From assembly GCA_002508425.1 (NCBI GenBank), contig DAKU01000117.1, positions 1 to 6,693 of the forward strand: a DNA stretch of 6,693 bases, given 5' to 3'. The notes beneath the pieces were generated by a model. The model did no database searches, was not told where the DNA came from, and was given only the letters and a program-made list of their open reading frames with translations. Source of the DNA: Methanosarcinaceae archaeon UBA470. Its GTDB lineage: Archaea > Halobacteriota > Methanosarcinia > Methanosarcinales > Methanosarcinaceae. Below, piece after piece: positions 1-4,242 of this stretch. Both the position numbers and the translations under genes were made by a program. Every line of letters begins with the position of its first letter. Position 1 is the stretch's first letter.

Positions 1-16
1 AGGATATAGTTATCTC

Positions 17-140
17 TGATTTTTTGTACGCTAGTGCATAGATTAAGCAAAACCTTTAGTTTTTTTATTTTAATTTAACATGATTAAGCCGGTTGAGAGA
101 GAAGTTTTACAAAATTGAAAAAGATGATTTTTTGTACGCT
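17..140. repeat. 16-bp direct repeat pair in leader-like DNA
   Basis: TGATTTTTTGTACGCT occurs exactly at 17-32 and again at 125-140. A second shared word, GCAAAACCT, follows each copy (47-55 and 172-180) and is preceded by ATAGAT-like sequence in both. The order of the two words is kept but their spacing differs (15 versus 32 nt between them), so this looks like an old, diverged duplication of an upstream region. The second copy lies just ahead of the small reading frame starting at 226. No coding region was recognised in 1-225. Confidence 0.5.
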
Positions 141-225
141 TAAGTTTTCAAGTATCTTTAATAGATAAAATGCAAAACCTAAATTGCTGATTTTCCAAAA
201 CCCCCTAATAAAGGAAGTGCGAGAG

Positions 226-330
226 ATGAAATCAGAAGAACAAATCAGAATCAAGTTAGAGAGCTTGAAAAATCTTAAGAAACACATTGATGAAAGCGCA
301 ATCATTATCCCGAGACCACAAAAGATTTAA
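226..330 (+). CDS. Possible small charged helical protein (34 aa)
   Basis: A 34-codon frame begins MKSEEQIRIKLESLKNL and ends at TAA (328-330). It is rich in Lys and Glu with heptad-like Leu/Ile spacing, so a single amphipathic or coiled-coil helix is likely for about residues 3-24. The tail is IIIPRPQKI. An AGGA element lies about 10 nt before the ATG, a mediocre ribosome site. Small proteins opening with MKSEEQIR-like sequence are familiar from methanogens, but I cannot name a family. It may also be the N-terminal remnant of a longer protein. Its stop overlaps the putative promoter of the methyltransferase gene, so the two are probably separate transcription units. No function is proposed. 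Confidence 0.35.
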   Translation: MKSEEQIRIKLESLKNLKKHIDESAIIIPRPQKI

Positions 331-331
331 A
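326..331 (+). promoter_or_regulatory. TATA-like box for the methyltransferase gene
   Basis: TTTAAA is centred about 25 nt upstream of the ATG at 354. No Shine-Dalgarno-like sequence is present between them. This spacing is what a leaderless archaeal transcript starting at or near the ATG would need. The box is short and overlaps the stop of the preceding small frame, so it is only a candidate. Confidence 0.35.
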
Positions 332-353
332 CAGTTATCTATTTACAAGCTTT

Positions 354-1106
354 ATGACAGAATCGCCAATTTTTGAGATATTTGATGGATTGCCCAGGCA
401 GGGTCCTGGCAGTAATGAATGTACTGAAAAAGCCTTTAATTTGCTTTCTTCCCTTCCGGCAGGCACTAAGATCCTTGACATTGGTTGTGGTGTGGGCATG
501 CAGACAATACATCTTGCGAAGATCTGCAACGATTGTCACATCACTGCAACTGACATTTACCAGCCTTTTCTGGATAAACTGATGGAAAATGCAGTTAAAG
601 AAGGACTTGATGAAAGGATTAGCACAGTTTGTGCTTCCATGGATGACCTGCCTTTTGAAGCAGGAGAATTCGACATCGTATGGGCAGAAAGCTCCATCTT
701 TATCCTTGGTTTTGAAAAAGGAATTAGCTACTGGAAACAGTTTCTGAAAGAAGGGGGTTATATGGCAGTGACAGAGAACACATGGTTCACGGATGAACCT
801 TCTTCGAAAGTGCTTCAATTCTGGCAGGATATATATCCTAGTATCATGAACATACCTGACACTGAAAAAGTTATCACGGCAGTAGGATATGATATCATTG
901 ACCACTTTAAACTGCCAGCTTCTATCTGGTATGATTTTTACTCCCATCTGGAAAAAAGAATCGATGATATCAGTGATAGGTATAAAGGAAATACCGATGC
1001 AGAAACGATTCTTAGTTTTAACAGAAAAGAGATAGAGCTCTTCAGAGAATACCCAGATGAATATGGTTATGCATTCTACATTATTCAGAAGAACGCAAAT
1101 AAATGA
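354..1106 (+). CDS. Class I SAM-dependent methyltransferase (250 aa)
   Basis: This is a complete Rossmann-fold methyltransferase. The SAM-binding motif I is LDIGCGVGMQ at residues 41-50. The acidic end of strand 2, which contacts the ribose, is D67 in ATDIY. SMDDLPF (95-101) precedes strand 4, DIVWAES (107-113), and LKEGGYMAV (131-139) is the motif III region. The N-terminal signature PRQGPGS (14-20) and the phrase ENTWFTDE are typical of a subfamily of about 250 residues found in anaerobic bacteria and archaea, for which I know structures but no firmly assigned substrate. It is a soluble cytoplasmic enzyme, and the substrate cannot be read from the sequence. ATG 354 is chosen because the frame upstream is open only to about 294 and holds no start codon. 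It stands alone: a terminator follows and a remnant region lies beyond. Confidence 0.93.
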   Translation: MTESPIFEIFDGLPRQGPGSNECTEKAFNLLSSLPAGTKILDIGCGVGMQTIHLAKICNDCHITATDIYQPFLDKLMENAVKEGLDERISTVCASMDDLPFEAGEFDIVWAESSIFILGFEKGISYWKQFLKEGGYMAVTENTWFTDEPSSKVLQFWQDIYPSIMNIPDTEKVITAVGYDIIDHFKLPASIWYDFYSHLEKRIDDISDRYKGNTDAETILSFNRKEIELFREYPDEYGYAFYIIQKNANK

Positions 1107-1188
1107 CCTGTTACTGATGAATAACTAAATGAACCTGAAACTTAAAAAGAAATCAAAGGAGAACAATATCTAATATCGTATATGGGAG

Positions 1189-1248
1189 TGACTTGCTCAT
1201 AATAAGCAGGTCATATCCGAATACAAATCGTTTTTAATCTAATTTTTT
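1189..1248 (+). terminator. Hairpin plus T-tracts after the methyltransferase gene
   Basis: TGACTTGCT (1189-1197) and AGCAGGTCA (1205-1213) form a 9-bp stem with one G-U pair and a 7-nt loop. T-runs follow at 1231-1235 and 1243-1248. The distance from the stop codon is about 80 nt. Archaeal termination relies mainly on U-tracts, so the T-runs may matter more than the stem. Confidence 0.5.
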
Positions 1249-1280
1249 GCTCTACTACTTGTCCCCATTTGTGCTATTCA

Positions 1281-1397
1281 TCAACCGCATTTTTTCTTCA
1301 TTCTTACAAGTTCAATGGCTTCTTTGCCTGTCATGTGTTCAATCTCAATTTCAACAAGACACAATTGTTTGAATTGGTCATATATTTCTTTCTTCCT
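1281..1397 (-). pseudogene. Short unassigned coding remnant (38 codons)
   Basis: Between two in-frame stops the minus strand reads a protein-like, charged segment containing QFKQLCLVEIEIEHMTGKEA and ending in a Lys/Arg-rich tail with a stop at 1281-1283. It has no start codon of its own and lies directly downstream, in minus-strand order, of the first Cas1 fragment. The helical, Glu/Lys-rich composition looks like the C-terminal end of a larger protein, possibly a transposase or integrase, but I do not recognise it. A chance open stretch remains possible. Confidence 0.22.
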
Positions 1398-1404
1398 TCA
1401 TTTT

Positions 1405-1482
1405 TCATGATTGGGTGAGTATCTTTTGCCTTATATCATCAGAATCCTGCCTCTCAATAGTAAATTCGGGCTGGCTTTCAAC
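1405..1482 (-). pseudogene. cas1: Cas1 C-terminal fragment A
   Basis: The minus strand at 1417-1470 encodes PEFTIERQDSDDIRQKIL. This matches the corresponding stretch of the longer Cas1 fragment at 1763-2292 (PEFSIGRQDSEEIRKKIL) at 13 of 18 residues. The similarity starts just before PEF, ends after KIL, and runs into an unrelated TQS-stop (TGA at 1405-1407). It is a tiny remnant, far too short to function. It lies immediately upstream, on the other strand, of the winged-helix gene at 1519. Because fragments B and C contain the same PEF segment, this is a separate copy and not a displaced piece of the same gene. Confidence 0.55.
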
Positions 1483-1494
1483 AAAATATTTATT
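1483..1494 (+). promoter_or_regulatory. TATA-like box for the small winged-helix gene
   Basis: AAAATATTTATT is centred about 30 nt before ATG 1519, which would give a transcript with a very short or no leader. It begins immediately beyond the Cas1 homology of fragment A, so this promoter sits at the edge of the remnant. No convincing Shine-Dalgarno precedes the ATG. Confidence 0.4.
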
Positions 1495-1518
1495 GGCATA
1501 AAAGTAAATAATATTTGT

Positions 1519-1770
1519 ATGGTAGAAACACCAAAACCAAGTATGCAATCATCCAAAGTTACTGAACGTATAAACGCAAAAGCATTTGAGTTACTCGAGA
1601 AGCATCCAGAAGGTCTGCACTGGTCAGAACTGCTCTCTAAGATTAAGGAGTCAGATCCAAATTTTCATCCCAAAACTGTCAACGGATGCATCTGGAAACT
1701 TGTCGAAAACTTCCCGGATAGAATTTACAAGCCATCTAAAGGGCTTTTCCGTTTACTAAAATTTAAATGA
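1519..1770 (+). CDS. Small winged-helix (HARE-HTH-like) protein, 83 aa
   Basis: This is a compact single-domain protein. Residues 13-32 form a helix (VTERINAKAFELLEKHPEGL). WSELLSKIKE (35-44) is the second helix, and HPKTVNGCIWKLVENF (50-65) looks like the recognition helix. YKPSKGLFRLLKF (70-82) is a typical wing ending in the basic C-terminus. This pattern resembles the winged-helix modules found alone or attached to Mrr-type restriction proteins in archaea (HARE-HTH-like), so a nucleic-acid-binding role is likely. That role is inferred, with no partner visible. The frame stays open upstream to 1411, but that part overlaps the Cas1 remnant on the other strand and the TATA box, so ATG 1519 is preferred (ATG 1543 is possible). 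Its stop region overlaps the end of Cas1 fragment B tail to tail. It is undamaged although surrounded by pseudogenes. Confidence 0.7.
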   Translation: MVETPKPSMQSSKVTERINAKAFELLEKHPEGLHWSELLSKIKESDPNFHPKTVNGCIWKLVENFPDRIYKPSKGLFRLLKFK

Positions 1771-2292
1771 GCCTTTCCCTCACATGAGCATTCAAAGTAA
1801 ATGGCTTATCAGCCTTAGCATTCTGTTTCATATAATGTAATGTACCTTTTGAGAATCCCAGGTTCTTCCAATCAGTATAAGAAATACTCAGTATTTTCTT
1901 TCTAATCTCTTCTGAATCCTGCCTACCAATACTGAATTCGGGCTTGCTGAACACTATAGCCTTCCTTTTACCAATAGATACTGAGCCGATTCCCTAGTTT
2001 TTAATAACAAAGAATAACTCCACGTTACTGAGTTTATCTGATATGGAACTTTCTGATTCATCCAGCTTTGGAACTCTTCAGTTACTTTCTTTGCACCTGA
2101 TAGCTTCAATCTGAGAGAGTAACTTTCCGTTCTAATGATGGCTTTAGCATCCATTCTTTCAGTTTCTATAAGGTTGATAACGGCAAGATCAACAAGGAAT
2201 CTGAAAGGTTCTTGTAGATCATAGGCTAAACTGTTCTTACTTGGATTCATTTCATGTAAGAATCGTATCAAAGGATTTGAGGGATCTATGGA
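1763..2292 (-). pseudogene. cas1: Cas1 C-terminal half, frameshifted (fragment B)
   Basis: Two minus-strand frames join into the C-terminal half of the CRISPR integrase Cas1. The first (2292 down to 1954) has FLHEMNPSKNSLAYDLQEPF. It retains the His of the HE pair (codon 2254-2256) and the Asp of DLQEPFR (codon 2218-2220), which in the family are two of the three metal-binding residues. The third, a Glu, lies in the missing N-terminal half, and an in-frame stop at 2293-2295 closes the frame. The second frame (1954 down to 1763) supplies KPEFSIGRQDSEEIRKKIL and the Cas1 tail GFSKGTLHYMKQNAKADKPF. One missing base around 1972-1977 explains the switch: with it, QYL would continue as IGKRK instead of LVKGRL-stop. 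The fragment ends in HVRERLI-stop, overlapping the + strand winged-helix gene. It is non-functional. A casposon-type Cas1 cannot be excluded. Confidence 0.85.
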
Positions 2293-2371
2293 TTAGAATC
2301 TAAGGATCTTTTTTATCACGTTTTTAAAAAGATATTCGTGAAAGGTGTAACTATAAAAGGCTACTTTTGAG

Positions 2372-2586
2372 TTTCAGCCCAAGTTTGACAGTTTCATTTT
2401 TTGGCCGTATAGAATTTGACAGTTATTAAGTACAATTGAATTTTTATGAACTTATGCTATGAATATGTTATTATCTCGGATATAGTCATATTTTTCTTGT
2501 TATTTTGGATAATTACGATGGAGAAAGGGAGAAATGCCCCGAAAAGTCTCCGTAATTTTTATAAACTGTCAAATTTTGGTTTCAGA
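2372..2586. repeat. Inverted and direct copies of TTTGACAGTT
   Basis: TTTGACAGTTT at 2384-2394 is exactly inverted as AAACTGTCAAA at 2563-2573. The outer flanks are also similar (CCCAAG before the left copy; CCAAAA, read inward, at the right). A third, directly oriented copy, TTTGACAGTT, lies at 2415-2424. The arrangement resembles terminal inverted repeats of a small element of about 190-215 bp (MITE-like), or paired binding sites. No transposase and no flanking target duplication were identified. The right copy overlaps the stop of the zinc-finger-like gene. The rest of 2296-2445 shows nothing coding. Confidence 0.35.
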
Positions 2587-2700
2587 TTTATTTGCATCGT
2601 CCTTGCTTTTCTCGCTGGATTCTTCCCTCTCACCAAAGTCAACTATCAGATGGTTGCACCTTCCGCTTTTTGCTCCGCATATCTTACAATATCTTGCCAT
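2569..2700 (-). CDS. Small zinc-finger-like protein (43 aa)
   Basis: The minus-strand frame begins MARYCKICGAKSGRCNH. Cys5, Cys8, Cys15 and His17 form a C-x2-C-x6-C-x-H pattern that suits a zinc knuckle. The remainder is an acidic, Ser/Lys/Glu-rich tail (about residues 21-43) that is probably disordered. The start is well supported: GAGGAG lies 6 nt before the ATG, the clearest ribosome site in this part of the window. Short archaeal proteins of this MARYCK-C-G-A type are familiar, but I know of no assigned function. It sits between two Cas1 remnants on the same strand and may be a passenger of that region or a surviving gene. The overlapping + strand frames here are hydrophobic shadows. The stop codon lies in the inverted repeat at 2563-2573, so its tail may have been altered by whatever placed the repeat there. 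Confidence 0.6.
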   Translation of the reverse strand: MARYCKICGAKSGRCNHLIVDFGEREESSEKSKDDANKSETKI

Positions 2701-2793
2701 ACTATTCTCCTCTTTCTTTAATTATGTCATGTTTGTAAAAGAACCCTGTGGGTGTTGAGTTAGATACTTTACATTTCATGCGGAAAAATGTAA

Positions 2794-3033
2794 CTCCTGT
2801 CTATCAATAGTAAATTCAGGTTTACCGAAGTCAATAGTCTTCCTTTTCTCAACAAGGAACTGAACTAACTACCTAGTTTTCAAAACCAACTGTATTAATT
2901 GCTCCCAGACACTTTTTACAACAGGGAGATCTTTCATTGTATTGGCATCTTCTATAAGCTGATCAAAGACTGCTTTATCAGTATACATTCTGAGTATAAA
3001 ATGTAGCAAATAACTCAGAAAAGGAAATAAAAT
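2794..3033 (-). pseudogene. cas1: Divergent Cas1 C-terminal fragment with in-frame stop (fragment C)
   Basis: Reading from 3033 downward, the frame has FILRMYTDKAVF, continues to LVLKTR, hits TAG at 2869-2871, and resumes with KRKTIDFGKPEFTIDRQ before losing similarity near 2794. It aligns without gaps over 43 residues with fragment B, from YSLRL to LLLKTR. The LR, Ala, Pro and L-x-LKTR positions are shared, and then KRKxIxFxKPEFxIxRQ. The DNA around the KTR codons is clearly alike as well (AAAACTAGG in both). The catalytic His/Asp segment is missing, and beyond DRQ the frame ends in an unrelated tail. The upstream stretch (PFLSYLLH) may correspond to the region before the catalytic His, but this is weak. 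It is a third, independently decayed cas1 copy. Confidence 0.6.
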
Positions 3034-3038
3034 CTACA

Positions 3039-3138
3039 ATGTACATCATTAATAATGTTATACATATGTACATTAAAAATAATGATACAGTTAAATACAT
3101 TGATAATAGTGATATAGTCAATTGCATTAAAAATAATG
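3039..3138. repeat. Four palindromic sites at about 27-bp spacing (candidate operator array)
   Basis: CATTAATAATG (3047-3057), CATTAAAAATAATG (3071-3084), CATTGATAATAGTG (3098-3111) and an identical CATTAAAAATAATG (3125-3138) follow each other at 24, 27 and 27 bp. Three of the four are inverted repeats of CATTA/TAATG. The last three sit in near-regular 27-bp units whose remainders also resemble each other (GATACAGTT, GATATAGTC, GTTATAAAA). The array ends about 10 bp upstream of a TATA box, where a regulator of the gene at 3179 would bind. GTACAT and ATGTAC (3041-3046, 3066-3071) form an additional inverted pair around the first site. Confidence 0.6.
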
Positions 3139-3148
3139 TTATAAAAGT

Positions 3149-3162
3149 TATATATATATAAA
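3149..3162 (+). promoter_or_regulatory. Strong TATA box for the membrane protein gene
   Basis: TATATATATATAAA-type sequence is centred about 25 nt upstream of ATG 3179. There is no Shine-Dalgarno between the box and the ATG, so transcription probably starts at or very near the ATG (leaderless mRNA). Confidence 0.65.
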
Positions 3163-3178
3163 CTTACAACTTTACAAT

Positions 3179-3472
3179 ATGCAATCGTCAAATTTGAATT
3201 TAAATGGTGAAACTGATAAGAAGATAGGTAGAATTCAAAAAGTAAATTTGGATTTAAACGGTAAAAACGATAGGAAGAGATGTGTAATTCAAAATAGCTT
3301 GCTGGTGTTATCTGGCGGACTATTACTGTTGACTATATTTATAATTGTTCCCATGTATTTTACAGTAATATTAGAATCTGTTTATGGATACATAATCGGA
3401 TTAGTTGTAAGTTTCGTGCTGTTTTATTCCGTAGGGGCATGGGTTAATAGATCATGCAACAGAAGATTCTGA
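3179..3472 (+). CDS. Small two-helix membrane protein with duplicated N-terminus (97 aa)
   Basis: The polar, basic N-terminal 39 residues contain two consecutive 18-residue copies: NLNLNGETDKKIGRIQ-like (about 4-21) and NLDLNGKNDRKRCVIQ-like (22-39). Two hydrophobic helices follow (about 41-64 and 66-89), then a basic end (NRSCNRRF). By the positive-inside rule both termini are probably cytoplasmic, with a very short external turn. No family is recognised. A phage- or element-borne or stress-related small membrane protein is possible but not shown. The start is fixed by the TATA box 25 nt upstream, with no ribosome site, so it is likely leaderless. It is preceded by a palindrome array that could control it and followed by T-tracts, so it is probably a single-gene unit. 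Composition is more AT-rich than the flanking genes (many AAA, AAT, ATA codons), which suggests acquisition from elsewhere. Confidence 0.7.
   Translation: MQSSNLNLNGETDKKIGRIQKVNLDLNGKNDRKRCVIQNSLLVLSGGLLLLTIFIIVPMYFTVILESVYGYIIGLVVSFVLFYSVGAWVNRSCNRRF
3190..3297 (+). repeat. 54-bp in-frame tandem duplication
   Basis: 3190-3243 and 3244-3297 are two adjacent copies, each beginning AAATTTG and ending near AATTCAAAA. They match at roughly three quarters of positions by eye. The unit is 18 codons, so the frame is kept, and most differences leave the LxLNG, DxK/R and IQ residues intact, which suggests selection on the protein repeat. Confidence 0.7.
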
Positions 3473-3483
3473 TTAACCCTCTG

Positions 3484-3545
3484 TTTTTTATGTCACCATA
3501 AACTTCAAGTGACATTTTTTCCTCCTATTTCTTTTTTTTTTTCAT
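3484..3545 (+). terminator. Hairpin and poly-T terminator after the membrane protein gene
   Basis: ATGTCAC (3490-3496) and GTGACAT (3509-3515) form a perfect 7-bp stem with a 12-nt loop, followed by T-runs at 3515-3520 and an 11-T run at 3532-3542. A further T-run (3484-3489) precedes the stem. Multiple T-tracts are typical of archaeal 3' ends. Beyond it, 3546-3658 shows no gene. Confidence 0.6.
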
Positions 3546-3658
3546 TTCTTTCATTTTTCCTTGTTTTTAGGATAACCTCCGCTACCCGACAAAACTCCTT
3601 TATGTTTAAATGTCTTCAACTAACGTAATGTATATCCTCTTACTTTACTTTTGAATAT

Positions 3659-3853
3659 TTACTTTGGAATTGGTTGATCAGGTGTGACACCGTAATATTT
3701 AGTTCTTGCCTTACCCCACGGGCAACCATTGGGACCTGTTAACTTCAACTCGAAGTTCTGCAGTGATTTACAAATGCTGTTCCCAGCACGTGCTCCTTTG
3801 CATATAATGCAATATTTCTCACAGAATACTGGAGCCTTTTTTTGGTCTGTCAT
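3659..3853 (-). CDS. Small cysteine-rich protein with CxxxCxxC motif (64 aa)
   Basis: The protein has Cys11, Cys15 and Cys18 (C-x3-C-x2-C), then Cys28 and Cys44. The second half is LTGPNGCPWGKARTKYYG and ends TPDQPIPK. Five cysteines in 64 residues, with Gly/Pro turns and no hydrophobic helix, suggest a soluble, metal-stabilised (zinc or iron-sulfur) protein. The C-x3-C-x2-C spacing is that of radical SAM enzymes, but the protein is far too short to be one. ATG 3851-3853 is preceded by GAGGAT about 8 nt away. It lies 80 nt downstream of another Cys-rich small gene on the same strand and is probably co-transcribed with it. A competing + strand frame over the same DNA is weaker in composition and has no ribosome site. 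I do not know a function for the family. Confidence 0.72.
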   Translation of the reverse strand: MTDQKKAPVFCEKYCIICKGARAGNSICKSLQNFELKLTGPNGCPWGKARTKYYGVTPDQPIPK

Positions 3854-3882
3854 TTGTTATATCCTCATGCTATTAGTTACTA

Positions 3883-3930
3883 GATTCACACGAATCACAG
3901 AAAATGAGAAAGCAGAATCCTGATGGATTC
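3883..3930 (-). promoter_or_regulatory. Two related small hairpins between the Cys-rich genes
   Basis: On the minus strand, GAATCC-ATCA-GGATTC (3930-3915) is followed by GATTC-GTGT-GAATC (3896-3883). Both are perfect stems with tetraloops. Their arms share the GAATC/GATTC core, so the four arms can pair in alternative ways. The first hairpin starts about 3 nt after the stop of the upstream gene and is followed by TGCTTTCTCATTTT. It could be a weak terminator/attenuator or an mRNA processing or stability element that sets the ratio of the two proteins. Confidence 0.35.
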
Positions 3931-3933
3931 CAC

Positions 3934-4134
3934 TTACTGACTCTGCAACCTCTGACCTGCTGTCTGGAAAGCTCCACCCAGGGCTTTCACAAGCTCACAT
4001 TTTGAGTCACACTTACATGTGCATATGCAGTATTTCGGTTTGTTTTCCATCATCCATTGACCGAGGAAACCGAGGGCTTTGAGTTCTTCTATACTGGCAT
4101 TCTGTACGTAGTTGTCGATATCTTCTAACTCCAT
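3934..4134 (-). CDS. Small protein with CxCxCxCxxxC metal-binding cluster (66 aa)
   Basis: The first 34 residues are acidic and helical (MELEDIDNYVQNASIEELKA, then LGFLGQWMMEN). They are followed by YCICTCKCDSKCELV, with Cys36, 38, 40, 42 and 46, and a short Gly/Gln-rich tail. Alternating C-x-C spacing is typical of metallothionein-like or zinc/copper-binding peptides; the metal is not predictable from sequence. The start is supported by GGTGAT placed 5 nt before ATG 4132-4134, matching the archaeal 16S 3' end, and by a TATA-like box further upstream. It is the first gene of a likely two-gene unit with the Cys-rich gene at 3659-3853, and it is divergent from the regulator at 4243. The clustered Cys and conserved-looking amphipathic helix argue for a real protein. 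No family name is claimed. Confidence 0.75.
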   Translation of the reverse strand: MELEDIDNYVQNASIEELKALGFLGQWMMENKPKYCICTCKCDSKCELVKALGGAFQTAGQRLQSQ

Positions 4135-4140
4135 GAGTTA

Positions 4141-4177
4141 TCACCAAAGACTATTAATACATGCATCTTAATATACT
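4141..4177 (-). promoter_or_regulatory. Promoter and ribosome site for the Cys-rich gene pair
   Basis: On the minus strand, AGTATATTAAG (4177-4167) is a TATA-like box that would place the start of transcription near 4147. The mRNA leader would be roughly 10-15 nt and contain GGTGAT just before the ATG at 4134. The 108-bp divergent region 4135-4242 is shared with the regulator gene on the other strand. Confidence 0.4.
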
Positions 4178-4183
4178 ATTTTG

Positions 4184-4217
4184 TTATAAAAGTAGACAAA
4201 GACATCTTCTGATATAC
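4184..4217 (+). promoter_or_regulatory. TATA-like boxes upstream of the wHTH regulator
   Basis: Two candidates are visible on +: TTATAAAAG (4184-4192) and GATATACA (4210-4217). The second is about 26 nt before 4240 and would give a nearly leaderless transcript beginning at ATG 4243. The first would give a leader of about 30 nt. I cannot decide between them from sequence. Confidence 0.35.
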
Positions 4218-4242
4218 ATTTCTAACACAAAGAATCAATTTG

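Noticed and set aside
339..947. 202-codon minus-strand frame opposite the methyltransferase gene
   Set aside because: It is the shadow of an unambiguous methyltransferase; the translation is rich in Cys, His and Phe with no recognisable domain.
2446..2758. Two overlapping hydrophobic + strand frames (91 and 74 codons)
   Set aside because: Neither has a ribosome site. They lie opposite the zinc-finger-like gene with its good ribosome site and cross the TTTGACAGTT repeats; the hydrophobicity comes from reading an A/G-rich coding strand backwards.
3039..3138. The 27-bp repeats as a CRISPR array
   Set aside because: Units are contiguous and degenerate without unique spacers between conserved repeats, and the repeated core is a short AT palindrome; the nearby Cas1 remnants are not enough to call it CRISPR.
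3071..3297. Relation between the 27-bp upstream units and the 54-bp (2 x 27) intragenic unit
   Set aside because: The two sequences do not resemble each other and the 54-bp unit does not split into similar halves; the length match seems to be coincidence.
3659..3853. CxxxCxxC protein as a radical SAM enzyme
   Set aside because: Only the cysteine spacing fits; 64 residues cannot form the barrel and no SAM-binding motifs follow.
3729..3923. 64-codon + strand frame opposite the CxxxCxxC protein gene
   Set aside because: The minus-strand frame has clustered cysteines, a GAGGAT ribosome site and a matching neighbour; the + frame has none of these.
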